DNA of 64,000 nucleotides from JABDQA01 sp963824415 (GTDB lineage: Bacteria; Desulfobacterota; Desulfobulbia; Desulfobulbales; Desulfocapsaceae): contig CAWGPM010000015.1 of assembly GCA_963824415.1 (NCBI GenBank), forward strand, positions 62,001 through 126,000, written 5' to 3'. The position numbers and the translations under genes are program-made. The notes under the pieces are model-generated. The model was given only the letters and a program-made list of their open reading frames with translations. It made no database searches and was not told where the DNA came from. Below are positions 52,706 to 62,177 of the stretch, piece after piece (the stretch's first letter is position 1; the number at the start of each line of letters is the position of its first letter).

Positions 52706-53821
52706 TCACAACCTTACCGTGTTGTCGAGCATAGCCCCCACTCCGCCTCGATCCGATGGTACAAAGCCCATAACATCCTGCCAGATCTCATCGCTTTCCA
52801 TACAGAAATAGATGCAGGTCCCGACATCGGCGAAGCCCTTCAATTCCCGGTAAATCTCTTTATAAAGTTGAACCCTGAAAGGTCTGAAATAGCGCTGTTT
52901 TCCGTCAAGCCCTTCGATGAATTCATGGTAGAAAATATTTGAGTGTCCACATCGGGCTGTGGAGATCGATTTCAACGCAGGAAGATAGCGGAAGCCGCCC
53001 AGGGAAATCCATTTTATCGATTCAGCGGGTACGACTTCAAAGAGCCGATAAATCACCTGGCGGTAGCCGTCCTGCCAACCCGGAAAGGCGATGATCGGAT
53101 CGAAATGAAACGCACATTTATAACCCCAGCCTACCACCTGAGCTGCCGCCTCGAGGCGCTGATCGATGGTTGCTGCCCGTATTTCTTCAGTGGCAACAAT
53201 ATTCTGGGCATTCAATGACCAGGCGACGATGGTTCTGTTGTTGTGCTCGAGATGTTTCAGGTTGGCAATATTTGCACTTTTGGTTTTGAGCTCCAGAACC
53301 GCCTTGTTCTGTGTCGCAAAAAATTTCACCAGATGCCTGCTCAACCCGGTTATTCGATCGAGTGCCATCGAATCGGTGAACTCACCGGTACCGATGCGCA
53401 TGATATCACCCTCATATCGATCTATTTTCTGACTCAGCTCCGTGAACATTTCGTCGATGTTTATGAAGAAGCTGAGAAAAGGGGTATTGAGATAGGCCTG
53501 CAGGATGCAGTAGACACAATCCATCGGACAGCCCAGTCCGACATTGATTATTCGATAGTCGCAACAGCGGTATTCGCGGGTTCCGGGACAATCTTTTAAA
53601 AATGCTCCACTGTTGCGGCAGAGAAGCAGCTTTTTTTTACCTATCCCCAGGTTGCCCGGGTATTGTCCGCTGACAAGCTCCGGGAACTCATGCGGTTCAA
53701 CAAGCTCCACCGGCAATCCGGCTCGCTCAACGATTTCTGCAGTGTACGGGTGGGATGAACAACTTTTTTCAACGAAGATCTGATCCAGATATATCGAAGG
53801 GTCAGCCCAGGTATTTTTCAT
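52706..53821 (-). CDS. SPL-family radical SAM protein (spore photoproduct lyase-like)
   Basis: 371 residues. The 4Fe-4S-binding motif is GCPMDCVYCILQ (CxxxCxxC). Before it lies a Cys-rich segment, CPGTREYRCCDYRI, and the C-terminal half holds SLGGFRYLPALKSI, typical of SPL-like proteins. True spore photoproduct lyase repairs thymine dimers in spores; non-spore-formers carry related proteins of unclear function, perhaps DNA repair. It begins three bases after the GT2 gene stop with AAGGA inside that gene's end, so they form an operon. Confidence 0.86.
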   Translation of the reverse strand: MKNTWADPSIYLDQIFVEKSCSSHPYTAEIVERAGLPVELVEPHEFPELVSGQYPGNLGIGKKKLLLCRNSGAFLKDCPGTREYRCCDYRIINVGLGCPMDCVYCILQAYLNTPFLSFFINIDEMFTELSQKIDRYEGDIMRIGTGEFTDSMALDRITGLSRHLVKFFATQNKAVLELKTKSANIANLKHLEHNNRTIVAWSLNAQNIVATEEIRAATIDQRLEAAAQVVGWGYKCAFHFDPIIAFPGWQDGYRQVIYRLFEVVPAESIKWISLGGFRYLPALKSISTARCGHSNIFYHEFIEGLDGKQRYFRPFRVQLYKEIYRELKGFADVGTCIYFCMESDEIWQDVMGFVPSDRGGVGAMLDNTVRL

Positions 53822-53823
53822 AG

Positions 53824-54699
53824 TTATTCCTTTGCCGCTATCTTCAGTCTGCTGGTTTCGAACTTATCGAATTGTGCAGCCAACCGCTGATAGTGTGCGG
53901 CCTCAAGCGGTCGCTGGTGTTTAATACAACCATCGGCGTAGATGCTGCACTTTCTCTGCAACTCCTCGAGGGCGAGCTGGTATTGCTGCCGTTTGAGAAC
54001 CCCCGACGAGAGCAACCGGGCCAGACTCTGAATCCTGAATCGATCCATTCCGGTCCTGAAGGCGTTGGACACCTGGTCCGGCCTGCCCCCATGTTTCACG
54101 GTCAGTTGCTGCTGTACCAGGCAGAAGCACTCAAACGGAGCCAGGCGCAGCCAGAAATCATAATCTTCGCAGCAGCGCAGAGTCTCATCGAAATAGCCAT
54201 ATGTGTCGAACATGCCCCGATGCATCATCACCGTAGACATGCCGACGCAGCACAACCGCAGACATTGCAGAAAAATATCGCCATCGGGTGGAGCATGGAT
54301 TTTCTTTTGATTCAGGTGAGAGCCTCGTCGCAGCCAGGTTTCTCTGGTGTGGGAAATACGGCAATTGGCTTGGCTGCATAACCGGGCATACTGTATTGCC
54401 AGCTTATCCCGGTGAAATTCATCGTCTGAATCGAGAAATGCCAGATATTCACCTGACGCAGCCCGTATACCAAGGTTGCGGGCTGCTGCAGGGCCACGAT
54501 TTGACTGGCGGAGATATCTTAGCTCCAGGTCCGCCCAGGCCGCAATTTCTTTAATCACTTGTCTGGTATTGTCACTGGAGCCGTCATCGACGACAATCAC
54601 CTCGGCGGGAGTCGTGCTTTGGTTGATGACCGAGCGCAGTGCCCTCGGCAGAAGCCGCTCCCGGTTATAGGTCGGGATGATTACCGAAATGCGCGGCAT
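53824..54699 (-). CDS. GT2-family glycosyltransferase
   Basis: About 291 residues from ATG 54699; the frame extends to 54735. A GT-A fold: VIIPTYNRERLLPRALRSV, VVDDGSSDNTRQV, NRGPAAARNLGIR and the metal site AFLDSDDEFH. ETLRCCEDYDFWLRLAP is the acceptor-side motif of this subfamily. No membrane helix. The C-terminal 80 residues are helical and charged. It is coupled to the SPL-like gene, an odd pairing. The start of the cluster is opposite to rng. Confidence 0.88.
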   Translation of the reverse strand: MPRISVIIPTYNRERLLPRALRSVINQSTTPAEVIVVDDGSSDNTRQVIKEIAAWADLELRYLRQSNRGPAAARNLGIRAASGEYLAFLDSDDEFHRDKLAIQYARLCSQANCRISHTRETWLRRGSHLNQKKIHAPPDGDIFLQCLRLCCVGMSTVMMHRGMFDTYGYFDETLRCCEDYDFWLRLAPFECFCLVQQQLTVKHGGRPDQVSNAFRTGMDRFRIQSLARLLSSGVLKRQQYQLALEELQRKCSIYADGCIKHQRPLEAAHYQRLAAQFDKFETSRLKIAAKE

Positions 54700-54742
54700 A
54701 GCTTTATTTTCGGGTAAATTTGGGCTCCAGGCCAAGGAAAGG

Positions 54743-54772
54743 TGGCATTTTCATCGACAATTACAGTATAAT
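54743..54772 (+). promoter_or_regulatory. Candidate promoter of rng
   Basis: An exact -10 box TATAAT (54767-54772) with TGGCAT (54743-54748) 18 bases before it; the -35 match is weak. It lies 150 bases before ATG 54922 in the gap between the divergent GT2 and rng genes. Confidence 0.4.
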
Positions 54773-54921
54773 ACAAGACTTATTTAAAGCCTGAACATAT
54801 TGAGTGAAACACAAAATAAATCCCATCCAGCGTAACCCACCACGATGTTCGATCCTGGGCCGGTAGCGACACTTTCCAGCCGGATATCACCTGGCCTGCG
54901 CGGATTTTCTTATATAGCATA

Positions 54922-56448
54922 ATGACAACCGAAATTCTCATAAATTCAAGACGGTACGAAGTTCGTATCGCCCTTGTTGAAAACGGCAACCTGACAGAAT
55001 TTCACCTGCAGCGCCCCACCGAAAAAGGGCTGATGGGCAACATCTACCTCGGCAGGGTCGTGCGGGTGCTGCCCGGAATGCAGGCGGCCTTCGTCGATAT
55101 TGGCTTGGAACGCACCGGTTTCCTCTACGTCGATGACATCTATGTGCCGCCGGCCCAGGTGAAGCAGTTGCAGGAAGCCGCTCAGCATTCCCAGGCAACC
55201 GCGGGCAGCGGATACTACGCACAACCCGATAAACCGGTTGTTCAGGGTCTCAGGATTGAGGATCTGCTCAGTGAAGGTCAGGAGGTAATGGCCCAGATCA
55301 GCAAAGACCCCATCGGCACTAAAGGAGCCCGATTGACCTGCCAGATCACCCTGCCCGGTCGCAATCTCGTTTTTATTCCCCAGACTGACCATATTGGCAT
55401 TTCCAGAAAGATCGAAGAAGAGCAGACCCGCAACGACCTGCGTTCACTGATCGATGAACTGAGGCCCGATGACAGCGGCTTTATCGCCAGAACAGTCGCG
55501 GAGCACGCTTCAAGAGAAGATATGGAAGCAGATATGCAGTTTCTGATGCTGCTCTGGGACGAGATCCGGGGTCGGGCCTCGACCGGCAAAATACCGTCCT
55601 TGATCTACGAAGATCTGGACATTACCCTGCGCTCCGTGCGCGACCTCTTCACCAGCGATGTCGATTACCTGATCATCGATGACGAAAAGTCATACGATAC
55701 GCTGATGAACTTTGTCAACACATTCACCCCGAAGCTCAAAAACAAGATATCGCTTTACCGGGGAGACCTTCCGTTATTCGAAGCCTACGGCATCGACGTT
55801 GAGATATCCAAAGCATTGGAGAAGAAAGTCTGGCTTCGCTCGGGGGGCTACATCATTATCGAGAACACCGAAGCGCTCACGGTCATCGATGTCAATACCG
55901 GCAGATTCGTCGGAAAAAGCGATCTCAACGATACTATTTTCAAAACTAATATGGAGGCGGCCAAAGAGATCGCCTATCAGCTTCGGTTGCGCAATATCGG
56001 CGGTATTATCATCATCGATTTCATCGACATGGAAGATGAACTGCATAGAGACGAGTTGTTTAATACGTTTAAAGATGCGGTGAAAAAAGATAAGAGCCGT
56101 ATCAATATTCTCAAATTATCCGAATTCGGCCTGGTCCAGATGACCAGAAAACGCCATAGTGAAAACCTCAATCAAATGATGTGTGAACCATGTCATTATT
56201 GTGCCGGCGAAGGCGTTCTGAAATCGAGAAGAACCATCTGCTATGAACTGTTCCGCAAAATCAGCAGAAATTCACACCGCTCCGATGGTGCCGCTGTCAC
56301 AATCCGGGTCAATCCCCGCATTGCCGATATGCTGCTCAAGGAGGAGGAATCGACGGTCAATCAACTCGAAAAAGACATTAACAAGCGTCTTATTGTTGCC
56401 CCGGCAAAAGATTTGCATATTGAGAAATACGAAATTATCTGGCAGTGA
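54922..56448 (+). CDS. rng: Ribonuclease G
   Basis: 508 residues, the normal RNase G length; it lacks the long RNase E tail. It cuts AU-rich single-stranded RNA, maturing the 16S rRNA 5' end. S1 domain start EKGLMGNIYLGRVVRVLPG. Catalytic Asp residues are in LTVIDVNTGRFVG and IIIIDFIDM; the zinc-link Cys pair is in CEPCHYC. A poorly conserved loop at about 75-110 (AAQHSQATAGSGYYAQPD) is inserted in the S1 domain. Confidence 0.94.
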   Translation: MTTEILINSRRYEVRIALVENGNLTEFHLQRPTEKGLMGNIYLGRVVRVLPGMQAAFVDIGLERTGFLYVDDIYVPPAQVKQLQEAAQHSQATAGSGYYAQPDKPVVQGLRIEDLLSEGQEVMAQISKDPIGTKGARLTCQITLPGRNLVFIPQTDHIGISRKIEEEQTRNDLRSLIDELRPDDSGFIARTVAEHASREDMEADMQFLMLLWDEIRGRASTGKIPSLIYEDLDITLRSVRDLFTSDVDYLIIDDEKSYDTLMNFVNTFTPKLKNKISLYRGDLPLFEAYGIDVEISKALEKKVWLRSGGYIIIENTEALTVIDVNTGRFVGKSDLNDTIFKTNMEAAKEIAYQLRLRNIGGIIIIDFIDMEDELHRDELFNTFKDAVKKDKSRINILKLSEFGLVQMTRKRHSENLNQMMCEPCHYCAGEGVLKSRRTICYELFRKISRNSHRSDGAAVTIRVNPRIADMLLKEEESTVNQLEKDINKRLIVAPAKDLHIEKYEIIWQ

Positions 56449-56540
56449 CGGCGCACTATTGCCACCTGTCATGTAAGTTGGATTCATCACATACGGTTTC
56501 AGTAACCACGAACCAGAAATAAGGACTCGGAAATTACGAT

Positions 56541-57917
56541 ATGTCACGTTTCAAGAGATCACGCTCCGGATCAAAAAACACACTATTGTTTATCCTTCTT
56601 CTGATCCTCGCCGGTGTCTGCGGGACAGCATTTTTTCTGTTTTTTGAAGGTGAAGTTCCTCAGATAGCAATCGACGAACCATTGGACTACCTTGGCCAGG
56701 ACGCGATAATAAGCGTCAGTGCAGCCGATGCCAAAAGCGGGTTGCGGCAGCTTTCCCTGCGCATAACCCAGGGAGACCTGGTCAAGGAACTCTTCACTGA
56801 GCAGTTTGCCAGAAACGGCCTGACCGGTGCAGTCGGACTGGCCGAAAAGCAGATCAAGACAACATTTCAACCTAAGCAGGCCGGCTTCAAGGATGGTCCC
56901 GCCCAGATCGTGCTTGAGGTTCGGGATCACTCATTCAGGGGGCTGTTGAAGGGCAACAGATCGGTGCTGGCCAAAGAGGTCATTATCGACACCACCCCGC
57001 CGAAACTATCCATTCTGCACAGCGAACGCTATATCAACCCCGGGGGCAGCGGAATCGTTATCTATAGAAGTGTCGACCCCGGTATACAGTCCGGCGTACA
57101 GATCGACGACAAATTTCACCCCGGTTTTAAAGTCGGGGACGGCCGTGACGACACCTACATCAGCTATTTTGCGCTCCCCTATTCGGCCCCGGGTCTTGAC
57201 AAGTCCTTCGTGGTTGCCAGGGATATGGCAGGCAACGAGACCACACTGCCTTTTTCAGTCATTTTCAAAAACACACAGTTCAGACAGGACAAAATTGACG
57301 TCGGCGACGGCTTCCTGGAAAAGAAAATCCCGGAATTCATGCAGTATTATCCCGAGATGCAGGGTGAGATGGTGGACAAATATCTGTTCACCAACAATGA
57401 AGTCAGACAGCTCAACAACAGCAAGATCAGCGAACTCTGCAACTCTCCGCATCCCCAGCGGCTCTGGGAAGGCAGGTTCCAGCGTATGGCCGGCAGCACC
57501 CGGGCCGGATTTGCCGATCACCGGACCTATTACTACCACACCAAACCCATCGACAAGCAGGTCCATCTCGGCATCGACATCGCTTCAACCAGACAGGCCG
57601 ATGTCAAGGCTGCAGAAAAAGGCATCGTCATATACGCCGATTACCTTGGTATCTATGGCAACATGCTCATGCTCGATCATGGCCAGGGCGTTTTCAGCCT
57701 CTATTCCCACATGAGCCAGATCAATGTCTCAGTCGGAGACACGGTTGAACAGGATGTGGTCATCGGCAGTACCGGAACCACCGGCATGGCCGGCGGGGAC
57801 CATCTGCATTTTTCCATGCTGATCAACGGCGTTTTCGTGACCCCGAAAGAGTGGTGGGACCAGCATTGGATCGACGTAACCATCGAAGAACCACTTACCG
57901 AGTCGCGTTTTCAATAG
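56541..57917 (+). CDS. M23-family metallopeptidase with N-terminal membrane anchor
   Basis: 458 residues. One membrane helix near the N terminus (LLFILLLILAGVCGTAFFLFF), a beta-rich region of about 250 residues that includes Ig-like parts, and a C-terminal LytM/M23 endopeptidase. The metal-binding HxxxD is in QVHLGIDIAST and HxH in GDHLHFSML; FSLYSHMSQ carries the other His. All zinc ligands and the catalytic His are present, so it should be active on peptidoglycan cross-links. The gene lies between rng and lptF, likely in one transcript. Confidence 0.88.
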   Translation: MSRFKRSRSGSKNTLLFILLLILAGVCGTAFFLFFEGEVPQIAIDEPLDYLGQDAIISVSAADAKSGLRQLSLRITQGDLVKELFTEQFARNGLTGAVGLAEKQIKTTFQPKQAGFKDGPAQIVLEVRDHSFRGLLKGNRSVLAKEVIIDTTPPKLSILHSERYINPGGSGIVIYRSVDPGIQSGVQIDDKFHPGFKVGDGRDDTYISYFALPYSAPGLDKSFVVARDMAGNETTLPFSVIFKNTQFRQDKIDVGDGFLEKKIPEFMQYYPEMQGEMVDKYLFTNNEVRQLNNSKISELCNSPHPQRLWEGRFQRMAGSTRAGFADHRTYYYHTKPIDKQVHLGIDIASTRQADVKAAEKGIVIYADYLGIYGNMLMLDHGQGVFSLYSHMSQINVSVGDTVEQDVVIGSTGTTGMAGGDHLHFSMLINGVFVTPKEWWDQHWIDVTIEEPLTESRFQ

Positions 57918-57987
57918 TTTCTCAGCGACAGATGAAATTCCTTCTTGGTCAGGGCCGTACCAGGCACCCTAACCGAATTATAGGGCG

Positions 57988-59451
57988 ATGATTTTCTCCA
58001 GCACAAAAACAGGTATTCCACGGCTGTTCTACAGCTATTTGGCCACCGAGATGCTGGCCCCGTTTTTTGCTACCTTCCTGATCATGAACGGGGTGTTTTT
58101 TCTGATCAAACTGATTCCCTTTCTGAACCTGGTACTGGAACTCAACATTGGTCTGGACGATTTTATCCGCCTGTTTTCCTATCTGTTTCCCAATATGTTC
58201 CTCTACTCGATTCCGATGGCCTCGATGCTTGGCATCACCATCGGTTTTTCGAGGCTGGCGAACGACTCCGAAATTCTGGCTTTCAAGGCAAGCGGGATCG
58301 GCATCTATCAGGCCCTGCCGCCGCTGATCGGGATCGCCCTGATTATTTCACTGATCACCGGTTATTTCTCGATCAGACTGATTCCGGCCGGCGACACCGC
58401 GATGCAGCATATGATGTATCAGCTTGCCAAGGAGAAAATCGACAAAGGTATCAAGGAGCGGACATTTACCGAAGCCCTGGGCGACCTGGTCGTGCACATC
58501 GATTCGGTCGACAGGAAGACCGGCGCCTGGGACCGGGTCTGGGTCTCGGATATGCGCGACCGGGAGACCCCTGCCATCACAATGGCCCGGTCCGGAACGA
58601 TGTATACCGACCTTGACGTGATGGAGGTCACCCTCGCTCTTGAGCATGGCACGATGCAGATCCCTGAGGGTGAGAAAGCACAGACGATTTCTTTCAACCG
58701 CTACATTATCAAGCTGCCGCTTTCTCTGCCTGCCCAGGCCCCCAATTTCAAGAAGCGGGGCACCATGAATATGGCCGAACTTATGGACCGGGCCCGGGAG
58801 GCCGGGCTGAATACTCCAAGCGGTCGCTCTTATCACACCGAGTTTCACAAACGCCTCGTTCTGCCGATTGGCTGCCTCTTCCTGTCCCTGCTCGGCATGC
58901 CGCTCGGTTTGCAGGCCGGCCCCGGCCGCCGCGCCATCGGCGTGCCCTTTGGCTTGATCTTCTATATCTCCTACTATGTGATGTTCACCATGTCCCGGAA
59001 CATGGCCACTAGTGGTGACCTTCCAGTCCCCGTGGTGATGTGGATACCAAACACCCTGTTTTTCTTGCTAGCCGTTATCCTGATCAACCGGGTGGCCCAT
59101 GAAAAGCCGCTTGTTACACCTTTCGTCCAGACAATGTTCGATCGAATGATCAATACTATCATTGGTTGGTCAAAGAGTTTCTACCAGTGGCTGCGCATCG
59201 ATATCTTCACTTCCAGACGTTTACCCGACTCAGTGGACACTGGTCAGAAGAAGATTCTGCGTGGTAACGTCAGAAATCGTATTTTCCATTTCCCTGAATG
59301 TGACTATTATTATGCAAAGGACTGTTCGGTAGAGTTCAAAAACAGTTATGTAGCGCTCAAAGCTGGTTTTGAGCCGTGCATGTTCTGCAGGACCATTCTG
59401 GCCGACAAGCAGAAACAGGAGCAGCTCCCAGATGAACCCGGACCCGCCTAG
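57988..59451 (+). CDS. LPS export permease LptF/LptG-type with C-terminal Ada-like zinc domain
   Basis: 487 residues, about 100 longer than usual. It is a permease of the LptB2FG pump that lifts LPS from the inner membrane: helices at both ends (YLATEMLAPFFATFLIMNGVF; then RLVLPIGCLFLSLLGMPLGL) and a periplasmic beta-jellyroll between. The extra C-terminal part reads ILRGNVRNRIFHFPECDYYY then AGFEPCMFCR: H434, C438, C464, C467 resemble the Ada N-terminal zinc-binding pattern. Whether this is LptF or LptG cannot be decided. Only one such gene is seen here, so a partner should be elsewhere. Start ATG 57988. Confidence 0.87.
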   Translation: MIFSSTKTGIPRLFYSYLATEMLAPFFATFLIMNGVFFLIKLIPFLNLVLELNIGLDDFIRLFSYLFPNMFLYSIPMASMLGITIGFSRLANDSEILAFKASGIGIYQALPPLIGIALIISLITGYFSIRLIPAGDTAMQHMMYQLAKEKIDKGIKERTFTEALGDLVVHIDSVDRKTGAWDRVWVSDMRDRETPAITMARSGTMYTDLDVMEVTLALEHGTMQIPEGEKAQTISFNRYIIKLPLSLPAQAPNFKKRGTMNMAELMDRAREAGLNTPSGRSYHTEFHKRLVLPIGCLFLSLLGMPLGLQAGPGRRAIGVPFGLIFYISYYVMFTMSRNMATSGDLPVPVVMWIPNTLFFLLAVILINRVAHEKPLVTPFVQTMFDRMINTIIGWSKSFYQWLRIDIFTSRRLPDSVDTGQKKILRGNVRNRIFHFPECDYYYAKDCSVEFKNSYVALKAGFEPCMFCRTILADKQKQEQLPDEPGPA

Positions 59452-61054
59452 AACACCGTTGCCCGACGGCAGTCAAATGAAGCGCATCGACCGCTGTGCC
59501 ATCGATGCATTCACCATTCCAGGCATCGTGCTGATGGAAAATGCAGGGGTTGGCACCGTTCGTTTGATGGAGCGTCGCCATGGAGACCTCAGCGACGCCT
59601 GCATCGCGATTTTTGTGGGCCCGGGAAACAACGGCGGAGACGGACTTGTCATCGCCAGACACCTGCATCAGCTTGGCGCTCGACTCCTCGTCGTTTTTCT
59701 GATCGACCCTGACAAACTCAGAGGGGACAGTGAAGTCAACCTGCGTATTTTCCAGCAGCTCGAACTCGACTTTCTCATCTGCGACAGAGACGATAACGTC
59801 GCTGAAGCAAGCCAGCGCATTGAACAGTTCCTGCTGCAGGCCCCCAGACGCAGGTTTATGGTCGATGCGATCTTCGGTACCGGTTTAGACCGTGCGGTTG
59901 AAGGGCATTTCAAGACGCTTATTGAGCTGATAAACCGGCTTAGCCTGGCAGCTGAAATACCGGTTATCGGGGTGGACACCCCGTCCGGGCTCGATTCCAG
60001 GACTGGCCATATTCTGGGCAGCTGCATCAGAGCCACGACCACCGCCGCTTACGGCTGCGCTAAAATTGGTCAGCTGCAGGGCAGCGCAAAGCGCTATACC
60101 GGTGAACTGCACATCATCGACATCGGTATCCCGCCAGCCGTTTTTGAGCGTATCGACATAGAGGCCAGCGCAATTACCCAAAAACACGCAATGGCATGGC
60201 TTCAGCGTCTGCAAAGACCCTCTGATACGCACAAGGGCCGTACCGGTCACCTGATGATTGCCGGCGGGTCTGCCGGCAAGACCGGTGCTCCGCTGCTTGC
60301 CGCCCGCGGAGCGCTGCGCAGCGGCTGCGGACTGGTAAGTCTCTTTGCACCTCGGCAATTAAATCCTATTTTCGAGACCGCACTGGCCGAGGCCATGACC
60401 ATCCCGCTCGAGCAGTCGATGAGCAGTTTTCATAAGGATGACCTCGAATCGATCACCCGTAATCTGGACCAGGCAGACTGCCTGGTCGTCGGCCCCGGGC
60501 TGGGGCAGGATCCGGCCACTGCAGAACTGGTTCTTGCGCTTTACCGCAATCTGCCGATTCCGCTGGTAATCGACGCCGATGCGCTCAACATCCTGGCCAA
60601 GCACCGGGACGATCTCGGCAGGCCCGGTGGGGCAAGAATTCTGACCCCGCACCCGGGAGAGATGGCGCGTCTGCTTTCAACTTCAACTGAAGAGGTACAG
60701 CTGGACCGAGTCGCTGCGGTGCGCACCTGTCTGAATAGCTTTCAAACCGGCCGCGAGGAGCATATTGTCGTGTTGAAAGGAGCCGGCACCATCGTGGCCT
60801 GGAACCAGAATCAGTATTTAAATACCACTGGTAATCCCGGCATGGCCACCGGCGGCATGGGAGATGTCCTCAGTGGTCTGATAGGCTCGCTGATCTGCCA
60901 GGGGTTGAACCTGCCGATTTCCTGCTCTCTGGGGGTTTATCTGCACGGCTTTTGCGCGGATCGTTTGGCTGAGCGATCCGGTGTCGGTTTTACCGCCTCG
61001 GAAGTAGCGGATGAGATACCAGCCGCCGTCAAATATTTAGAGGAGCTGAGATAA
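59432..61054 (+). CDS. nnrD: Bifunctional NAD(P)H-hydrate repair enzyme (epimerase and dehydratase)
   Basis: 540 residues from ATG 59432, with GGAG upstream; the start lies inside the lptF end. The N-terminal half is the NnrE/YjeF_N epimerase (MENAGVGTVRLM and VGPGNNGGDGLVIARHL). The C-terminal half is the NnrD/CARKD dehydratase: GRTGHLMIAGGSAGKTG, LTPHPGEMARLLS and NPGMATGGMGDVLSG. The second last motif is usually GGTGDVLSG; here Thr is replaced by Met. It repairs hydrated NAD(P)H. The stop overlaps the CBS gene start (TAATG). Confidence 0.93.
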   Translation: MNPDPPRTPLPDGSQMKRIDRCAIDAFTIPGIVLMENAGVGTVRLMERRHGDLSDACIAIFVGPGNNGGDGLVIARHLHQLGARLLVVFLIDPDKLRGDSEVNLRIFQQLELDFLICDRDDNVAEASQRIEQFLLQAPRRRFMVDAIFGTGLDRAVEGHFKTLIELINRLSLAAEIPVIGVDTPSGLDSRTGHILGSCIRATTTAAYGCAKIGQLQGSAKRYTGELHIIDIGIPPAVFERIDIEASAITQKHAMAWLQRLQRPSDTHKGRTGHLMIAGGSAGKTGAPLLAARGALRSGCGLVSLFAPRQLNPIFETALAEAMTIPLEQSMSSFHKDDLESITRNLDQADCLVVGPGLGQDPATAELVLALYRNLPIPLVIDADALNILAKHRDDLGRPGGARILTPHPGEMARLLSTSTEEVQLDRVAAVRTCLNSFQTGREEHIVVLKGAGTIVAWNQNQYLNTTGNPGMATGGMGDVLSGLIGSLICQGLNLPISCSLGVYLHGFCADRLAERSGVGFTASEVADEIPAAVKYLEELR

Positions 61055-61503
61055 TGAAAACGGCCCGTGATATTATGACCCAGGAAGTAATCACCATTGC
61101 ACCGGACAGTTCAATTCGTGTGCTGGCCGCCATTTTCACCGAGAACAATATCTCCGGTGTGCCGGTGGTCGACGAACAGGGCTCGGTAATCGGCATTGTC
61201 ACCGAAAGCGATCTGATCTTTCACAACAAACGCTTAAAGGTACCGTCGGTAATTACCATCCTCGATTCGTTCTTTTTTCTCGACTCGCCTGAAAAAATGG
61301 AGAAGGAGCTCAAAAAAATTGGTGCGGCGACGGTTGCTGATATCTGCACCTCACCACCGGTCACCATCACTGACGATACCCCGCTCGATGAAATAGCCAC
61401 GCTGATGAGCGACAAGCATATCCATACCCTGCCGGTAATCGACGGTGCTGGTGAGATGATCGGGATTGTAGGAAAAAAAGATATAATTCGAACAATTCTA
61501 TGA
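61054..61503 (+). CDS. Two-CBS-domain protein
   Basis: 149 residues made up of two CBS domains and no other domain. CBS pairs bind adenosyl ligands and act as energy sensors. Landmarks are VRDIMTQEVI-like start ARDIMTQEVITI, NNISGVPVVDEQGSVIGIVT and DKHIHTLPVIDGAGEMIGIVG. An internal helical segment of about 25 residues follows the first CBS (ITILDSFFFLDSPEKM). It is coupled to nnrD. Confidence 0.9.
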   Translation: MKTARDIMTQEVITIAPDSSIRVLAAIFTENNISGVPVVDEQGSVIGIVTESDLIFHNKRLKVPSVITILDSFFFLDSPEKMEKELKKIGAATVADICTSPPVTITDDTPLDEIATLMSDKHIHTLPVIDGAGEMIGIVGKKDIIRTIL

Positions 61504-61511
61504 TGGTGCGC

Positions 61512-62177
61512 TCACCAGTCTATCGGCTGCAGGCCATTTTTCTGCAGGTAGCGGTTGCAGTCCACAAACACGCCTGATCCGAGAAAGCCGCGGTGGGCAG
61601 AGAGCGGTGATGGATGGCTGGTCTTCAATACCAGATGTTTGCTCATGTCGATCAGTTCCACCTTTTTCTGGGCAAACGCTCCCCAGAGCATAAAGACCAC
61701 GTGTTCTTTTTTGGCTGAGATAGTCTGAATAATGTCATCGGTGAGGCGGTGCCAGCCCAGGTGTGCATGGGAGTTTGATTGACCGGCAATGACGGTCAGG
61801 CTTGCATTGAGGAGCAGAACACCCTGTTTAGCCCAGCGGGTCAGGTCGGTGCTGACCTTGCGACTCTGCCCGCCGTGCAGGCTGTCGTCGATTTCCTTGA
61901 AAATGTTTTTCAAAGACGGCGGTGCAGGAATACCGTCTTTTACCGAGAAGCACAGACCGTGTGCCTCCGGCCCCAGTTGCGGATGCTCATTGATATAGGG
62001 ATCCTGACCGATGATAACCACCCGGACGTCGGAAAAAGAGGTTATCCTCATTGAATCGAACACCCGTTCCCGGTCGGGATAAACTCGATGCCCCTGCGAA
62101 GCAGGGCCATAAGCCTGTTTGACCAGCTCCTTGTGCACCCCCTGCCTCAGCAGGTCAACCTGTTCTTCCCACAACAT
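61512..62177 (-). CDS. ung: Uracil-DNA glycosylase
   Basis: 221 residues. Family-1 UDG removing uracil from DNA. The water-activating Asp is in IIGQDPY (D59). The usual GQDPYHGPGQAHGL is lengthened: after GQDPY comes INEHPQLGPEAHGL, so His is replaced and about four residues inserted. The Leu intercalation loop HPSPLSAHRGFLGSGVF is normal, as is LLNASLTVIAGQSNSH. ATG 62177 is chosen (AGGTG upstream); GTG 62183 is possible. It overlaps the cheB-like gene end by 23 bases and converges with the CBS gene. Confidence 0.92.
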   Translation of the reverse strand: MLWEEQVDLLRQGVHKELVKQAYGPASQGHRVYPDRERVFDSMRITSFSDVRVVIIGQDPYINEHPQLGPEAHGLCFSVKDGIPAPPSLKNIFKEIDDSLHGGQSRKVSTDLTRWAKQGVLLLNASLTVIAGQSNSHAHLGWHRLTDDIIQTISAKKEHVVFMLWGAFAQKKVELIDMSKHLVLKTSHPSPLSAHRGFLGSGVFVDCNRYLQKNGLQPIDW

